Below, one piece after another: positions 25,642-34,807 of a stretch of 64,000 nt of DNA (positions within the stretch are counted from its first letter, which is position 1; the number at the start of each line of letters is the position of its first letter). Origin of the DNA: Oscillospiraceae bacterium (GTDB lineage: Bacteria; Bacillota; Clostridia; Oscillospirales; Ruminococcaceae). Location of the stretch: NCBI GenBank assembly GCA_022791945.1, contig JAAVZY010000065.1, positions 1 to 64,000 of the forward strand, read 5' to 3'. The notes under the pieces are model-generated. The model was not told where the DNA came from, searched no databases, and saw nothing but the letters and a program-made list of their open reading frames with translations. The position numbers and the translations under genes are program-made.

Positions 25642-26982
25642 CTACCTGCCGGCCTTCCTCTGACGCTCCCGCTGCTGGCGGCGGAAGCGCTTGTACCGGG
25701 CGAGGAACACTGCGTACAGCAGGATGCACAGCGCAAGCGCCGCCAGCATCAGCTGCACGGCAGGCCTGGAAAGAAACCGCCCGGTTACATCCAGCGCATA
25801 CAGCCAGGGACTTCGCTCCACATTGTTCATGGCCGCCAGATCCACTACGGCAATCACGTCTCCTGCCAGCCGCAGCTCCACCTTTCCCAGGATGTCCCCC
25901 TTCCTGACCGGCGCCTTCACGTTCCGCCGGAGGGTGATGGTCTGCTGTATTGCAGAGGCGTCCGTCTCTGCCGGAAGCAGGGCCGTTACATCCTCCATGG
26001 CCACCAGGGCCACATAATCCTGTTCCCCGCTGAGGGCTACGTGGATTTCATCAATCACATCGTTCTCCCGCATCACCGTCTGAAAGGCGAAGCTGTCAAA
26101 CACCCAGTCATACAGATTGAGCGCGTCCAGAAAGGAAAGGTTTGTGCCGGAATCGTCGGGATTCACATAAGGCGCTCCCATGGTCACCAGCATATAGTGA
26201 TACCCGCCCTTGGAGGCAGTAGAAATCAGATTCCGCCCGGATTCCAGGGTGGAGCCCGTTTTGATGCCTGCGGCAGGCTCGTAGTAATAATTGGTGTTCT
26301 TGCGCAGGAGCATGTTGGTGTGGTAAATATACCAGTCGTCATTGGGATGCCGGGACGTTACCGGCATCTTGTAAGAGGCGGTGTTGGTGATCTTTTCAAA
26401 GATGGGATACTGCATCGCGTACTGGGTGATCAGATACATATCCTTCGCGGTGGTGACCTGCTCCGGCTCGTAAAGGCCGTGGGCATTGACAAAATGGGTG
26501 TCCACGGCCCCGATCTCCATGGCCTTCCGGTTCATTTCGTCCACAAAGGCGTCAATGCTCCCGTTTCCCACATAATCCGCTATGATGTTGGCCGCCTCGC
26601 AGGCAGAGGGCAGCAGCAGGGCGTACAGGAGATCCTCCATGGAAAGCGTCTCCCCCTGGCGGATGTCCGCGGTGGAGGCCCCTTTCATATACAGCTCGTC
26701 ATACACATAGGAGGGCGCGGTCACCATGGTGCCCGCCAGATCCGAAACGGATTCGATGGCCAGAATGGCGGTCATAATCTTGGTCAGGGAGGCGGGGTAA
26801 AGCACCTTGTCCGCGTTCTGCTCATAGATAACCGTGCCGGTATCGGTGTTTACCAGGTAGACCGCCTGGCTTGCCAGCTCAAAGGGTACTTTATAAGAAA
26901 CTGCCTCTGTCCGCAGGGGCGCTCCCAGGAACACCAGAACCAGGACCAGAGCCAGACAGAGCAGATTTTTTGCTTTTTTCAT
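25642..26982 (-). CDS. D-alanyl-D-alanine carboxypeptidase (penicillin-binding protein, DacA/DacF type)
   Basis: A 446-residue serine D,D-carboxypeptidase that trims the terminal D-Ala of peptidoglycan stem peptides. A signal peptide (KKAKNLLCLALVLVLVFLG, cleavage near TEA) is followed by the catalytic SLTK tetrad motif, a PSACEAAN segment equivalent to the SXN motif, and IKTGSTLESG as the KTG motif. A C-terminal beta domain and a final membrane anchor (near 405-430) with a basic tail match DacA/DacF architecture. Start chosen at MKK because it begins the signal peptide. Confidence 0.93.
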   Translation of the reverse strand: MKKAKNLLCLALVLVLVFLGAPLRTEAVSYKVPFELASQAVYLVNTDTGTVIYEQNADKVLYPASLTKIMTAILAIESVSDLAGTMVTAPSYVYDELYMKGASTADIRQGETLSMEDLLYALLLPSACEAANIIADYVGNGSIDAFVDEMNRKAMEIGAVDTHFVNAHGLYEPEQVTTAKDMYLITQYAMQYPIFEKITNTASYKMPVTSRHPNDDWYIYHTNMLLRKNTNYYYEPAAGIKTGSTLESGRNLISTASKGGYHYMLVTMGAPYVNPDDSGTNLSFLDALNLYDWVFDSFAFQTVMRENDVIDEIHVALSGEQDYVALVAMEDVTALLPAETDASAIQQTITLRRNVKAPVRKGDILGKVELRLAGDVIAVVDLAAMNNVERSPWLYALDVTGRFLSRPAVQLMLAALALCILLYAVFLARYKRFRRQQRERQRKAGR

Positions 26983-27182
26983 ATAGACGAAACCCCACTC
27001 GATCATGTATAATAAGTGCCAAAAGCGCTGACTGCGGCCTGTGCCGCGCCTTGCGGACAAGCCTGCGTTTCTATTTAGTATATCAGAAATCAGCCGGATT
27101 TGAAAGTGGAAAGACTGAAAGTTATCTGAATTTTTCGCCGGGGTTTCAGGCTCCCGGGGAAATGCCGGAAGGGGAGGGTTCG

Positions 27183-27857
27183 ATGCTTTACATCACAGGG
27201 GATATGCACGGAGATCGGGAGCGCTTCCAGGCCGTGGGACGGGCCGGGCTGCGGAAGGGGGACACCCTCCTGGTCTGCGGGGACTTCGGCTTTGTCTGGG
27301 ACGGAAGCCTCCGGGAGGAACGGCTCCTGAAATGGATCGGGAGCCGAAAATATCAGGTTTTGTTTGTGGACGGCGCCCACGACAACCATCTGCTGCTGAC
27401 CAAATACCCTGTGGAGGAGGCCTTCGGCGGCCGGGTGCGCCGGATCTCCGGAAATCTGTGCATGCTTCTCCGGGGAGAGGTCTATACCATTGAGGATAAG
27501 AAGATCTTCGCCTTTGGGGGCGGGGATTCCCTGGAGCGGTACGCCCGTGAGGCCGGGGACGATCTGCGGATGCCGACGCCGGAGGAGCTGGACAATGCCC
27601 GCCGGAATCTGGAAAAGGCCGGAAACCAGGTAGATCTGGTGATCACCCATGACGCTCCCGCCAAGCTCCGGCAGTTCATCCAGATCGATAGCCTGGACGA
27701 GCTGACCAGCCTCCAGGCTTTCCTGGAGGAGATCAGCCGCACCCTGTCCTTCCGCCAGTGGTACATTGGGAAATATCATGCCAACAAGCGGATCCCGCCC
27801 CGGTTCAGCCTGATGTTTACAGCCATCCAGAAATACGAGGATCCGCCTGTTGGATAA
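27183..27857 (+). CDS. Metallophosphoesterase (calcineurin-like)
   Basis: A 224-residue calcineurin-fold phosphoesterase. The metal motifs are ITGDMHGD (D-x-H), VCGDFGFVWD (GD), DGAHDN (GNHD-equivalent), ITHDAP and a final GKYHAN (GHxH-equivalent). The substrate is unknown. GGGGAGGG lies just before the ATG at 27183. It heads a three-gene cluster with the SipW-like and sirtuin genes (13-nt and 4-nt gaps). Confidence 0.85.
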   Translation: MLYITGDMHGDRERFQAVGRAGLRKGDTLLVCGDFGFVWDGSLREERLLKWIGSRKYQVLFVDGAHDNHLLLTKYPVEEAFGGRVRRISGNLCMLLRGEVYTIEDKKIFAFGGGDSLERYAREAGDDLRMPTPEELDNARRNLEKAGNQVDLVITHDAPAKLRQFIQIDSLDELTSLQAFLEEISRTLSFRQWYIGKYHANKRIPPRFSLMFTAIQKYEDPPVG

Positions 27858-27870
27858 AGGAGGCCTGGTT

Positions 27871-29052
27871 ATGAGCCCGCGCTCCAAACGAAACCCCTAT
27901 GATCCGCCCCGCCGGGCAGGGCGGATCCTTCTCTGTACCGCCGCCTCTCTGCTGGCGGTGCTGCTGGCGGCTGTGCTGATCAGCGTCCTGCTCTCCCGCA
28001 GCCGGGGGGAGCCGCCCTCTGTGTTCGGCTACAGCGTCTATATTGTCACCGGCGATTCCATGGAGGCGACCATGTCCGCAGGGGACGCCCTCCTTGTGCG
28101 CTGGACGGATCCGGCGGAGCTGCAGGCGGGAGATGTGATCACCTTCTCCCTGGGGAAGGACGCCCAGGGCCGGGAGCTGGTGGACACCCGCCGGATTGTG
28201 GAGGTCTGCCCCGGGGAGACGGCGCTCTCCTTCCGCACCCAGGGGGATAACCTGCCGGAGCCCGATCCGGAGCTCTGTCCGGCGGATCAGGTGCTGGGCA
28301 GGGGGATTTCCTCCATGCCGGGGCTGGGAAAGTTCTTTGCCTTTGTAAAGACCCCTCTGGGGCTGGTGTGCTGCATCGCCCTTCCCCTGGGAATCCTGCT
28401 GGTCTTTGAGGTAATCAGCCTGCTCCGGGTTTCCCGGCGGGACCGGGAGCAGGAGGAGGAAGCCGAGGAGGTCAGCCCCCTGGCCATGGCGGTGAAGCTC
28501 CGGCAGCAGTCCAGGCAGGCCGCCGCCCGGCCACTGGAGTACGCGTTCCCCGAGGCCGCTCAGCCGGAGATCAATCAGACGGAAACAGAGCGGATCCCCA
28601 TCGAGCCCCTTCACATCCCTTTGGAGCGGCCGGAGCCGCCCCGGGCGCCAGAGCCGCTCCCCTTTGAAAAGCCGGAGCCGGCTCCGGAGCCGAAAATCCG
28701 TTCCACCCTGGAGTTTGCCCCTCCGCAGACAGTCCCTCCGCCCCCGGCCGTGCCGGCCCCTTCGCCTCCAGACCCTCCGGCTGTCCCGGAGCCGGCTGCT
28801 CCCTTCCGGGCCAGCGTAGGCGGCGGGAAGGATCGGTTCCGGATCGAGGGGATTGACGTGTGCGTCAAGCCGGATTCCCTCAGCCTGGCCCTGGAAGAGG
28901 GAAGCCGGGAGATATCCATCACGGTGACCCAGGATCGCACCAGTGTGTCCGTGGGGCCGGAGGGCCGGGCGGTCTGCTTCTCCATGCTTCGGGAGGGGGA
29001 GGAGCAGAAGGTGGTTATCCGGAGGCAGGGCGCACAGCCGGAGAAGAGGTAA
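27871..29052 (+). CDS. SipW-like (S26B) signal peptidase homologue, probably catalytically altered
   Basis: A 393-residue protein with a transmembrane helix near 22-42, an S26B signal peptidase core with the GDSMEAT motif (nucleophile Ser), TQGDN and VLGR strands, and a second helix near 165-185. ER-type/SipW enzymes use His in a T-H-R motif; here the aligned segment reads DTRRIVE, so Arg replaces the His. After the second helix comes an acidic stretch, a Pro/Glu-rich tail (about 235-325) and a small C-terminal beta region. This long tail is not part of ordinary signal peptidases. AAGGAGG lies 7 nt before the ATG. Activity is doubtful; a regulatory or scaffold role is possible. Confidence 0.75.
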   Translation: MSPRSKRNPYDPPRRAGRILLCTAASLLAVLLAAVLISVLLSRSRGEPPSVFGYSVYIVTGDSMEATMSAGDALLVRWTDPAELQAGDVITFSLGKDAQGRELVDTRRIVEVCPGETALSFRTQGDNLPEPDPELCPADQVLGRGISSMPGLGKFFAFVKTPLGLVCCIALPLGILLVFEVISLLRVSRRDREQEEEAEEVSPLAMAVKLRQQSRQAAARPLEYAFPEAAQPEINQTETERIPIEPLHIPLERPEPPRAPEPLPFEKPEPAPEPKIRSTLEFAPPQTVPPPPAVPAPSPPDPPAVPEPAAPFRASVGGGKDRFRIEGIDVCVKPDSLSLALEEGSREISITVTQDRTSVSVGPEGRAVCFSMLREGEEQKVVIRRQGAQPEKR

Positions 29053-29056
29053 GCAT

Positions 29057-29785
29057 ATGGATATGGAACAAGCAGCCCGGATCAGACAGCTGAGAGAGAT
29101 GATAGACTCCGCCGGGAGGGTGGTTTTCTTTGGCGGCGCGGGGGTGTCCACCGAGAGCGGGATCCCGGATTTCCGGAGCGCGGACGGCCTTTACCGGCAG
29201 AACTATCCCTATCCGCCGGAAACCATCCTGAGCAGGAGCTTTTATGAGCGCCATCCGGACATCTTCTTCCGGTTTTACCGGGAGAAGATGCTGTTTCCCA
29301 AGGCGGAGCCCAACAGCGCCCATCTGTCCCTGGCGGAGCTGGAGCGCCGCGGAAAGCTGACGGCGGTGATCACCCAGAATATTGACGGACTGCATCAGAA
29401 GGCGGGAAGCCGGCGGGTGCTGGAGCTGCACGGTTCGGTCCTGCGGAACCACTGCCAGCAGTGCGGCCGGTTCTACGGCCTGGAGGCGGTTCTGGAGAGC
29501 GAAGGGATCCCCCGGTGCGCCTGCGGGGGCCGGATCAAGCCGGATGTGGTGCTTTATGAGGAGGGCCTGGACGAGGAGACGGTCCGGCAGTCTGTCCAGG
29601 CGGTATCCCAGGCGGATCTGCTGATTGTAGGCGGCACGTCCCTGGCGGTCTATCCGGCGGCGGGGCTGATCGACTACTGTCGGGGCCGGCTGGCGGTGCT
29701 CAACAAATCCGCCACCCCCGCTGACGAACAGGCCGATCTGGTCATCCGCGCCGGTATCGGTCAGGTACTCTCACAGGTAATATAG
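29057..29785 (+). CDS. cobB: NAD-dependent protein deacylase (sirtuin, CobB/SIR2)
   Basis: A 242-residue sirtuin that removes acyl groups from lysines with NAD consumption. Motifs in order: GAGVSTESGIPDFRS, TQNIDGLHQKAGS, the catalytic His in LHGSV, the zinc ribbon CQQC and CAC, then GGTSLAVYPAAG. Length fits bacterial CobB. It begins 4 nt after the SipW-like gene, with AGAGG upstream. Confidence 0.94.
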   Translation: MDMEQAARIRQLREMIDSAGRVVFFGGAGVSTESGIPDFRSADGLYRQNYPYPPETILSRSFYERHPDIFFRFYREKMLFPKAEPNSAHLSLAELERRGKLTAVITQNIDGLHQKAGSRRVLELHGSVLRNHCQQCGRFYGLEAVLESEGIPRCACGGRIKPDVVLYEEGLDEETVRQSVQAVSQADLLIVGGTSLAVYPAAGLIDYCRGRLAVLNKSATPADEQADLVIRAGIGQVLSQVI

Positions 29786-29791
29786 ACAGTC

Positions 29792-30309
29792 GGGGAGGGC
29801 AAGACCTCGAAGGGCTCTGCCCTCCGAGCCTCCCGCCAAGGGGGTTAAATCCCCTTGGAACCCGTAATTTTTGGGGTATAGGGTGTTGGATTTCGGCCCC
29901 TGCCTCGCTGTTGCTTCCCGCAGAGACGATCGCCCGCCTACCCATTTTTTCGTAAAGAAAAAATTCAGCCCCACGTGCGGGGCAGAGACTGCGACGCAGA
30001 AAGGCTCAAGCGTGTTCTGCGTAGGAAGCCTGGCGCGGCGCAGGAAGTCCCCCGCACACAGGAAGGAGCTTTTTTCTTTACGAAAAAAGCGTACTGCGGG
30101 AATCAGGCTCTCTGCGTGGCAGAGAGAAGGAAGTCTCTACAGACTTGACCTCCAACCCCTTTTTCGCCCTTTTAAATAACGGGAATCCAAGGGGAATCCC
30201 TTCCCGATGCGCCGCCAGCGGCGCATCTCAGAATTCGGCGAAGCCGAATTCCTAAGTGCGTTGTGAAACAACGCACTGCGGAGACTCGAGGCAGAGCCTC
30301 GAGGTCTTG
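29792..30309. repeat. Extended palindromic repeat element (about 515 bp)
   Basis: Starts GGAGGGCAAGACCTCGAAGGGC-TCT-GCCCTCCGAG, followed by CCAAGGGGGTTAAATCCCCTTGG, both inverted CGTAAAG blocks (near 29950 and 30075), then the hairpins GCCGCCAGCGGC, GAATTCGGC-GAA-GCCGAATTC, GTGCGTTGT-GAA-ACAACGCAC and CTCGAGGC-AGA-GCCTCGAG. It ends GGTCTTGAGATCC, so the last terminal bases are degraded. Confidence 0.85.
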
Positions 30310-30341
30310 AGATCCTAAACAGGCTCTAAGGAGGAATCACT

Positions 30342-30863
30342 ATGCTGCATATTTACTGCGGGGACGGGAAAGGGAAGACGTCTGCCGCCGCAGGGCTGGC
30401 GGTGCGGGCCCTGGGAAGCGGCTGGCGCGTTTGTCTGGCCCAGTTCCTCAAAGGGAGAGAGAGCGGGGAGATTGAGCTGCTGCGGACGCTCCCCGGCATG
30501 ACCGTTCTGCGGGAACACAACCTTGACAAATTCACCTTCCAGATGGATCAGGCCGAACGGGCGGCTGCCCTGAAGGCCCACAACGAAACCCTTTCTCAGG
30601 CCCTGGAGCTGCTGGAGCAGGGACGGGTGGAGCTGGTGGTGCTGGATGAAATTCTCGGCGCGCTTTCCACAGAGCTGGCAGATCCGGTGCTTGTAAAGCG
30701 CTTTGCCGCTCTGTCGGCGGGACGGCGGGCGCCGGAGGTGGCGCTCACAGGCCGGAACCCGCCGGATTTCCTGCTGGAGGCGGCGGATTACATCACAGAA
30801 ATGAATTGCAGGCGGCATCCCTACCAGAAGGGCATTGTCGCTCGGAAGGGCGTGGAATTCTAA
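30342..30863 (+). CDS. cobO: Cob(I)yrinic acid a,c-diamide adenosyltransferase (CobO/BtuR)
   Basis: A 173-residue corrinoid adenosyltransferase that transfers the 5'-deoxyadenosyl group of ATP to cob(I)alamin precursors. The P-loop GDGKGKTSAAAG is near the N terminus, and VVLDEILGAL plus LTGRNPP match the BtuR/CobO family. AAGGAGG precedes the ATG by 7-8 nt. The stop overlaps the start of the HemA-SirC gene (TAATG), linking it to tetrapyrrole synthesis. Confidence 0.93.
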   Translation: MLHIYCGDGKGKTSAAAGLAVRALGSGWRVCLAQFLKGRESGEIELLRTLPGMTVLREHNLDKFTFQMDQAERAAALKAHNETLSQALELLEQGRVELVVLDEILGALSTELADPVLVKRFAALSAGRRAPEVALTGRNPPDFLLEAADYITEMNCRRHPYQKGIVARKGVEF

Positions 30864-32275
30864 TGGAGGGCGTGTGGGAGCATTCGATTTTCGCCGTAGG
30901 CCTGGACTGGGAAACCGCTTCCCTGGAGCAGCGGGAAGCCTGCCTCCGAACCATGGATACCAGCCGCCTGGCGGGGGTCCATGGCCTGCGGGGGTGGGTG
31001 CTCCTGCAAACCTGCAGCCGGCTTGAGCTCTATTTTGAGGGGGACTCCGCCCTTCCGGCAGAGCTATTCGGGGAGGGGGCGGGGCTTTTCCAGCTGGAGG
31101 GAGAGCCCGCCTGCCGCCGGCTGCTGGAGATTGCCTGCGGCCTCCGTTCCCAGATTCTGGGGGAGGAGCAGATCCTCACCCAGGTGCGCTCCGCGGCGGA
31201 TCAGGCCCGGGAGGCCGGCACCATGACGCCGGAGCTGGAGACTCTGTTCCGCCTGGCGGTTACGGCCGGGAAGGCGGTGCGCACACAGGTGCGGTTCCGC
31301 CCGGTGTCTTCCTCTGCCGCCCACAAGGCGGTGACGCTGGCGGGGGATTTTCTGGGCGGTCTGGCCGAGAAGCGGGCCTTGGTGATCGGCAGCGGCGAGA
31401 TGGGCAGGCTGGCCGCCGGACTGCTGGTGCGGGCGGGCTGCCGGGTGCGGATCACCCTCCGCAGCTGCCGCCGGGGGGAGAGCGTTGTTCCGGCGGGGTG
31501 CGAGCCAGTGCCCTACGCTCGACGGCAGGAGGCCATGGAGGGATGCGATCTGCTGATCAGCGCAACCCGAAGCCCTCATTTTACCGTTACCGCCTCCATG
31601 CTGAAAGCGCTGGAGGCTCCCCCGGCGGTCATTGCGGATATGGCCCTTCCCCGGGACGTGGAGCCTGCCTGCCGGGAGCTGCCGGGGGTGCGGCTGTGGG
31701 ATTTGGACGATCTCCGGGAATCCTCCCAGGATGTGCAGGCGCTTCAGGCTGCGGAGAGGGTGGTTGAGGAGCAGCTGGCGGAGCTGGAGCGCTGGCGGCG
31801 GGGCCGGGAGGGGCGTCCCGCGCCCGCACGGTTCCCCCTGTTCATTTCCCTGGAGGGCCGGCCCTGCCTGGTGGTGGGCGGCGGGCCGGTGGGCCTCCGC
31901 CGGTGCCGGGCGCTGGCGGAGTTTGGGGCGCGGGTGACCCTGATCGATCCGGTGCCCAAGGCCCTCCTCCAGGGCGTGCGGCAGCTGGAGCGACGCTACC
32001 GCTCTGGGGACGCGGCAGGCATGACCCTTGCGGTTGCCGCGTCCAACGATCCGGAGGTCAACCGGCAGGTGGGAGAGGAATGCCGGGCGCTGGGCATTCC
32101 GGTGAGCGTTGCCGACAGCCCGGAGGCCTGCACCTTCTTTTTTCCGGCGATCTGCCGTTCGGAGCACCTGAGCGCCGGGGTAGTCTCCCAAGGGGATCGG
32201 CATACCCTGACCGTGCAGGCGGCCAAGGCCGTCCGAAAGGCGCTTTCCGCCCTGGATGGGGAGGTATCCCCGTAA
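30863..32275 (+). CDS. hemA: HemA-SirC fusion: glutamyl-tRNA reductase joined to precorrin-2 dehydrogenase
   Basis: A 470-residue fusion. Residues 1 to about 335 are glutamyl-tRNA reductase: catalytic Cys in LLQTCSRLELY, CGLRSQILGEEQIL, and the NADPH-binding ALVIGSGEMGRLAAG. From about 345 a second Rossmann domain (CLVVGGGPVGLRRCRAL, then AASNDPEVN and ADSPEACTFFFPA) is the CysG-N/SirC type that oxidises precorrin-2 to sirohydrochlorin. The reductase's usual C-terminal dimerisation domain appears to be missing, with SirC in its place. Both steps feed the sirohaem/cobalamin branch, which matches the adjacent cobO. Confidence 0.92.
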   Translation: MEGVWEHSIFAVGLDWETASLEQREACLRTMDTSRLAGVHGLRGWVLLQTCSRLELYFEGDSALPAELFGEGAGLFQLEGEPACRRLLEIACGLRSQILGEEQILTQVRSAADQAREAGTMTPELETLFRLAVTAGKAVRTQVRFRPVSSSAAHKAVTLAGDFLGGLAEKRALVIGSGEMGRLAAGLLVRAGCRVRITLRSCRRGESVVPAGCEPVPYARRQEAMEGCDLLISATRSPHFTVTASMLKALEAPPAVIADMALPRDVEPACRELPGVRLWDLDDLRESSQDVQALQAAERVVEEQLAELERWRRGREGRPAPARFPLFISLEGRPCLVVGGGPVGLRRCRALAEFGARVTLIDPVPKALLQGVRQLERRYRSGDAAGMTLAVAASNDPEVNRQVGEECRALGIPVSVADSPEACTFFFPAICRSEHLSAGVVSQGDRHTLTVQAAKAVRKALSALDGEVSP

Positions 32276-32290
32276 GAGCCTCCGGGCGCG

Positions 32291-32768
32291 TCGAAGGGCA
32301 AGGCCGCAAGACGCTGTCTCGCGTCTCTGCGGTGCGTCGTGAAACGACGCATCGGGGAGGGATTCCCCTTGGATTCCCATTATTTTCAAGGGCTTTTTAA
32401 GGGCGGAAAGGGGTGGGGTCAAGTCTGCACAGACTTTCGGTTTTCTGCCACGCAGAGGGTCTGATTCCCGCAGTATGCTTTTTTCGTAAAGAAAAAAGCT
32501 CCCTCCTGCGTGCGGGGTACTTCCCGCGCCGCACAGGGGTTTCTGTGCAGATTGGGATAGTGGTTCCGATCAGTTTGTGCAGGCGGGGCATTCTGTGCGC
32601 CTGAGGGAATCCTTCCGCCACCGCCGCTCCTTCGGAGCAACGGCGGTTCCCTCTCCCATACGTTCCGAAGGAACGCCTGGGGGATTCCGTGCGTAGCACT
32701 GTGCTCCCCCTCCGGAGAAAGTATGAGCGTAACAGAACCTGCCCGAAACTTTCTGCGTCGCCCGACTG
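32291..32768. repeat. Partial extended palindromic repeat element, inverted orientation
   Basis: Begins TCGAAGGGCAAGGCCGCAAGAC-GCT-GTCTCGCG, then GTGCGTCGT-GAA-ACGACGCA, GGGGAATCC, the CAAGTCTGCACAGACTT palindrome (near 32420), the TTTTTCGTAAAGAAAAA block (near 32482) and the central palindromes. The second outer arm is missing; it stops near the tyrS promoter at GACTTTCTGCGTCGCC-like sequence. Confidence 0.8.
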
Positions 32769-32818
32769 CCCATTTACATTATGGAACTTACCTATTCGGC
32801 GGAGAGTGTCAAACCGCC

Positions 32819-32847
32819 TTGACAGGAGCCCTTCCGCATGCTATAAT
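32819..32847 (+). promoter_or_regulatory. Promoter of the tyrS T-box transcript
   Basis: TTGACA (32819-32824), 17-nt spacer, TATAAT (32842-32847) with a TGn extension: a consensus sigma-A promoter. Transcription would start near 32854. Confidence 0.88.
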
Positions 32848-32852
32848 GTCCG

Positions 32853-33190
32853 CAATAGCTGTGAAAAGAGCAGATGGCGGTCGTCAGGCCCTTGCAGAGA
32901 GCGTCCGGCAGGTGGAAGGACGCGGGGAACGGCGCGGGATTTTCCCGGCGGAGTGTGCGGAGCGTTTGGAGCGTATTCTGCCGCCTTAAAATTACCTCTT
33001 GGAGCTGTGGGGAGGAACAGGGCCTCGGCCTTCAGTAAGCCCCATCGGGTACGCCCGTTACAGCGTCGAGCGTCTGTCGGCCCTGCCGGCCAGCAGACGG
33101 AGAGGCCGGCCTTGCGAGAGTGCCGGTAAATTGAGGTGGTAACGCGATATATTCGCCCTCTGTTCATTTTGTGAGCAGGGGGCTTTTTGC
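32853..33190 (+). ncRNA. T-box leader controlling tyrS
   Basis: A tRNA-sensing leader. The T-box core GAGGTGGTAACGCG lies at 33133-33146. The terminator stem GCCCTCTG (33155-33162) pairs with CAGGGGGC (33176-33183) before TTTTT. Stem I contains a GGTGGAAGGA terminal-loop-like segment near 32917 and a candidate Tyr specifier TAC at 32993-32995, followed by CTCTTGGAGC. Uncharged tRNA-Tyr would favour the antiterminator and allow tyrS expression. The specifier is assigned by eye from the parallel valS leader. Confidence 0.88.
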
Positions 33191-33234
33191 AGCTTCCTGC
33201 CGGAGCCGCGTCTGCGGAGAAAGGATGCATATTT

Positions 33235-34458
33235 ATGACAACCTTCCAGGAGCTGAAACGTCGGGGGCTCATTGCCCAGGCCACCCATGAGGACAAAATC
33301 GAGGATCTGATGAACCGGGAGCCGGTCACCTTCTACATTGGCTTTGACGCCACGGCGGACAGTCTTCACGTGGGCCACTTCCTTCAGCTGACCATCATGA
33401 AGCGGATGCAGATGGCCGGCCACCGGCCCATTGCCCTGCTGGGCACCGGCACCACCATGATCGGCGATCCCACCGGCAAAACAGATATGCGCAAGATGCT
33501 GACTGTAGAGGAGATCGACCACAACGCCGAGTGCTTCCGGCAGCAGATGTCCAAATTCGTGGACTTTTCCGATGATAAGGCCCTGGTGCTCCGGAACGGG
33601 GACTGGCTGAAAAATATGAACTATATTGAATTCCTGCGGGACATCGGCGTACACTTTTCCGTCAACAAGATGCTGACAGCGGAGTGCTTCAAATCCCGGC
33701 TGGAGCGGGGCCTTTCCTTCCTGGAATTCAACTACATGCTGATGCAGTCCTACGACTTCCTGCATCTGTACCAGACCCAGGGCTGCCGGATGGAGCTGGG
33801 CGGCGACGACCAATGGAGCAATATCCTGGGCGGCGTGGATCTGGTGCGCCGGGTAGAGAGCAAGGAGGTCTACGGCATGACCTTCACCCTGCTCACCACC
33901 CGGGAAGGGAAGAAGATGGGCAAAACAGAGAAGGGGGCGCTCTGGCTGGATCCGGACAAGACCTCTCCCTATGAGTTCTTCCAGTACTGGCGAAATGTGA
34001 ACGACGGGGATGTGATCAACTGTCTGAAGCTGATCACCTTTGTTCCCGTTGAAGAGATCGAGGAGATGGAGAAGCTCTCCGGCGAGGCCCTGAACCCGGT
34101 CAAGGAGCGTCTGGCCTTTGAGGTCACCAAGCAGGTTCACGGCGAGGAGGAGGCGGTCAAGGCCCGGAGCGCTGCCAAGGCGCTCTTTATCAGCGGCGCG
34201 GACAGCGCGGATATGCCCTCCACCCGGCTGACAGAGGCGGATCTCACCGATGGCTCCATCGGCCTGCTGACCCTGCTGGTCAGGACCGGGCTCTGCGCCT
34301 CCAACGGGGAGGCGCGGCGGCTGGTGAACGGCGGCGGCGTCGCTCTGGACGACGAGAAGGTGGAGGATTCCACCATTTCCCTCAGCCGGGAGCGGCTGGA
34401 AAAGGGGCTGGTGATCAAAAAGGGAAAGAAGGGCTTCCACAAGGTGACCCTGGGGTGA
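33235..34458 (+). CDS. tyrS: Tyrosyl-tRNA synthetase
   Basis: A 407-residue class I synthetase that attaches tyrosine to tRNA-Tyr. Motifs: [16 protein letters not shown] (HIGH-type signature in HVGH), the tyrosine-pocket region [15 protein letters not shown], and the KMSKS-type loop [14 protein letters not shown]-terminal S4 RNA-binding domain (about 340-400) contains [20 protein letters not shown]. The ATG follows GAGAAAGGA. Expression is controlled by the T-box leader. Confidence 0.96.
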   Translation: MTTFQELKRRGLIAQATHEDKIEDLMNREPVTFYIGFDATADSLHVGHFLQLTIMKRMQMAGHRPIALLGTGTTMIGDPTGKTDMRKMLTVEEIDHNAECFRQQMSKFVDFSDDKALVLRNGDWLKNMNYIEFLRDIGVHFSVNKMLTAECFKSRLERGLSFLEFNYMLMQSYDFLHLYQTQGCRMELGGDDQWSNILGGVDLVRRVESKEVYGMTFTLLTTREGKKMGKTEKGALWLDPDKTSPYEFFQYWRNVNDGDVINCLKLITFVPVEEIEEMEKLSGEALNPVKERLAFEVTKQVHGEEEAVKARSAAKALFISGADSADMPSTRLTEADLTDGSIGLLTLLVRTGLCASNGEARRLVNGGGVALDDEKVEDSTISLSRERLEKGLVIKKGKKGFHKVTLG

Positions 34459-34461
34459 GCT

Positions 34462-34490
34462 GGGGAGGGAAATTCCCTCTCCCTCTTCTG
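34462..34490 (+). terminator. Probable tyrS terminator
   Basis: A GGGGAGGGAA / TTCCCTCTCCC imperfect stem directly after tyrS, followed by a short pyrimidine run CTCTTCT. The loop is small and the U-run weak. Confidence 0.45.
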
Positions 34491-34515
34491 AAAACGCAAA
34501 ACCTGCGGCGCATAG

Positions 34516-34544
34516 TTGCATTTTCACAGAAAAACGGTTATAAT
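34516..34544 (+). promoter_or_regulatory. Promoter for the DUF1858 gene
   Basis: TTGCAT (34516-34521), 17 nt, TATAAT (34539-34544), 47 nt before the start codon. Confidence 0.75.
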
Positions 34545-34591
34545 ATAGGAAAACGGTAGGATTTTCTGCTGAAATAAAGGAGTGATTTTGA

Positions 34592-34789
34592 ATGACGGTT
34601 GAAAAAACCACAATCATCGGCGATATATTGGATGCGGACGAGTCCACGGCGAAGTATTTCCTGGAAATGGGGATGCACTGTCTGGGCTGTCCCTCCTCCA
34701 GAGGGGAATCCCTTGAGGATGCCTGCGCGGTTCACGGGGTTGACGCGGACGAGCTGGTTGCCAAGCTGAACGCCCACATGAACGGCTGA
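34592..34789 (+). CDS. DUF1858 / hybrid-cluster-associated redox disulfide protein
   Basis: A 65-residue protein of the DUF1858 family, small helical proteins with a conserved CXXC that occur in anaerobes near redox enzymes. Here the pair is CLGC (residues 30-33) after the typical MTVEKTTIIGDIL opening and before the helix DADELVAKLNAHM. AAAGGAG precedes the ATG. It is monocistronic, with its own promoter. Function is not established; a thiol redox role is the family guess. Confidence 0.88.
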   Translation: MTVEKTTIIGDILDADESTAKYFLEMGMHCLGCPSSRGESLEDACAVHGVDADELVAKLNAHMNG

Positions 34790-34807
34790 CAGGAACAAGC
34801 TGCTGTG

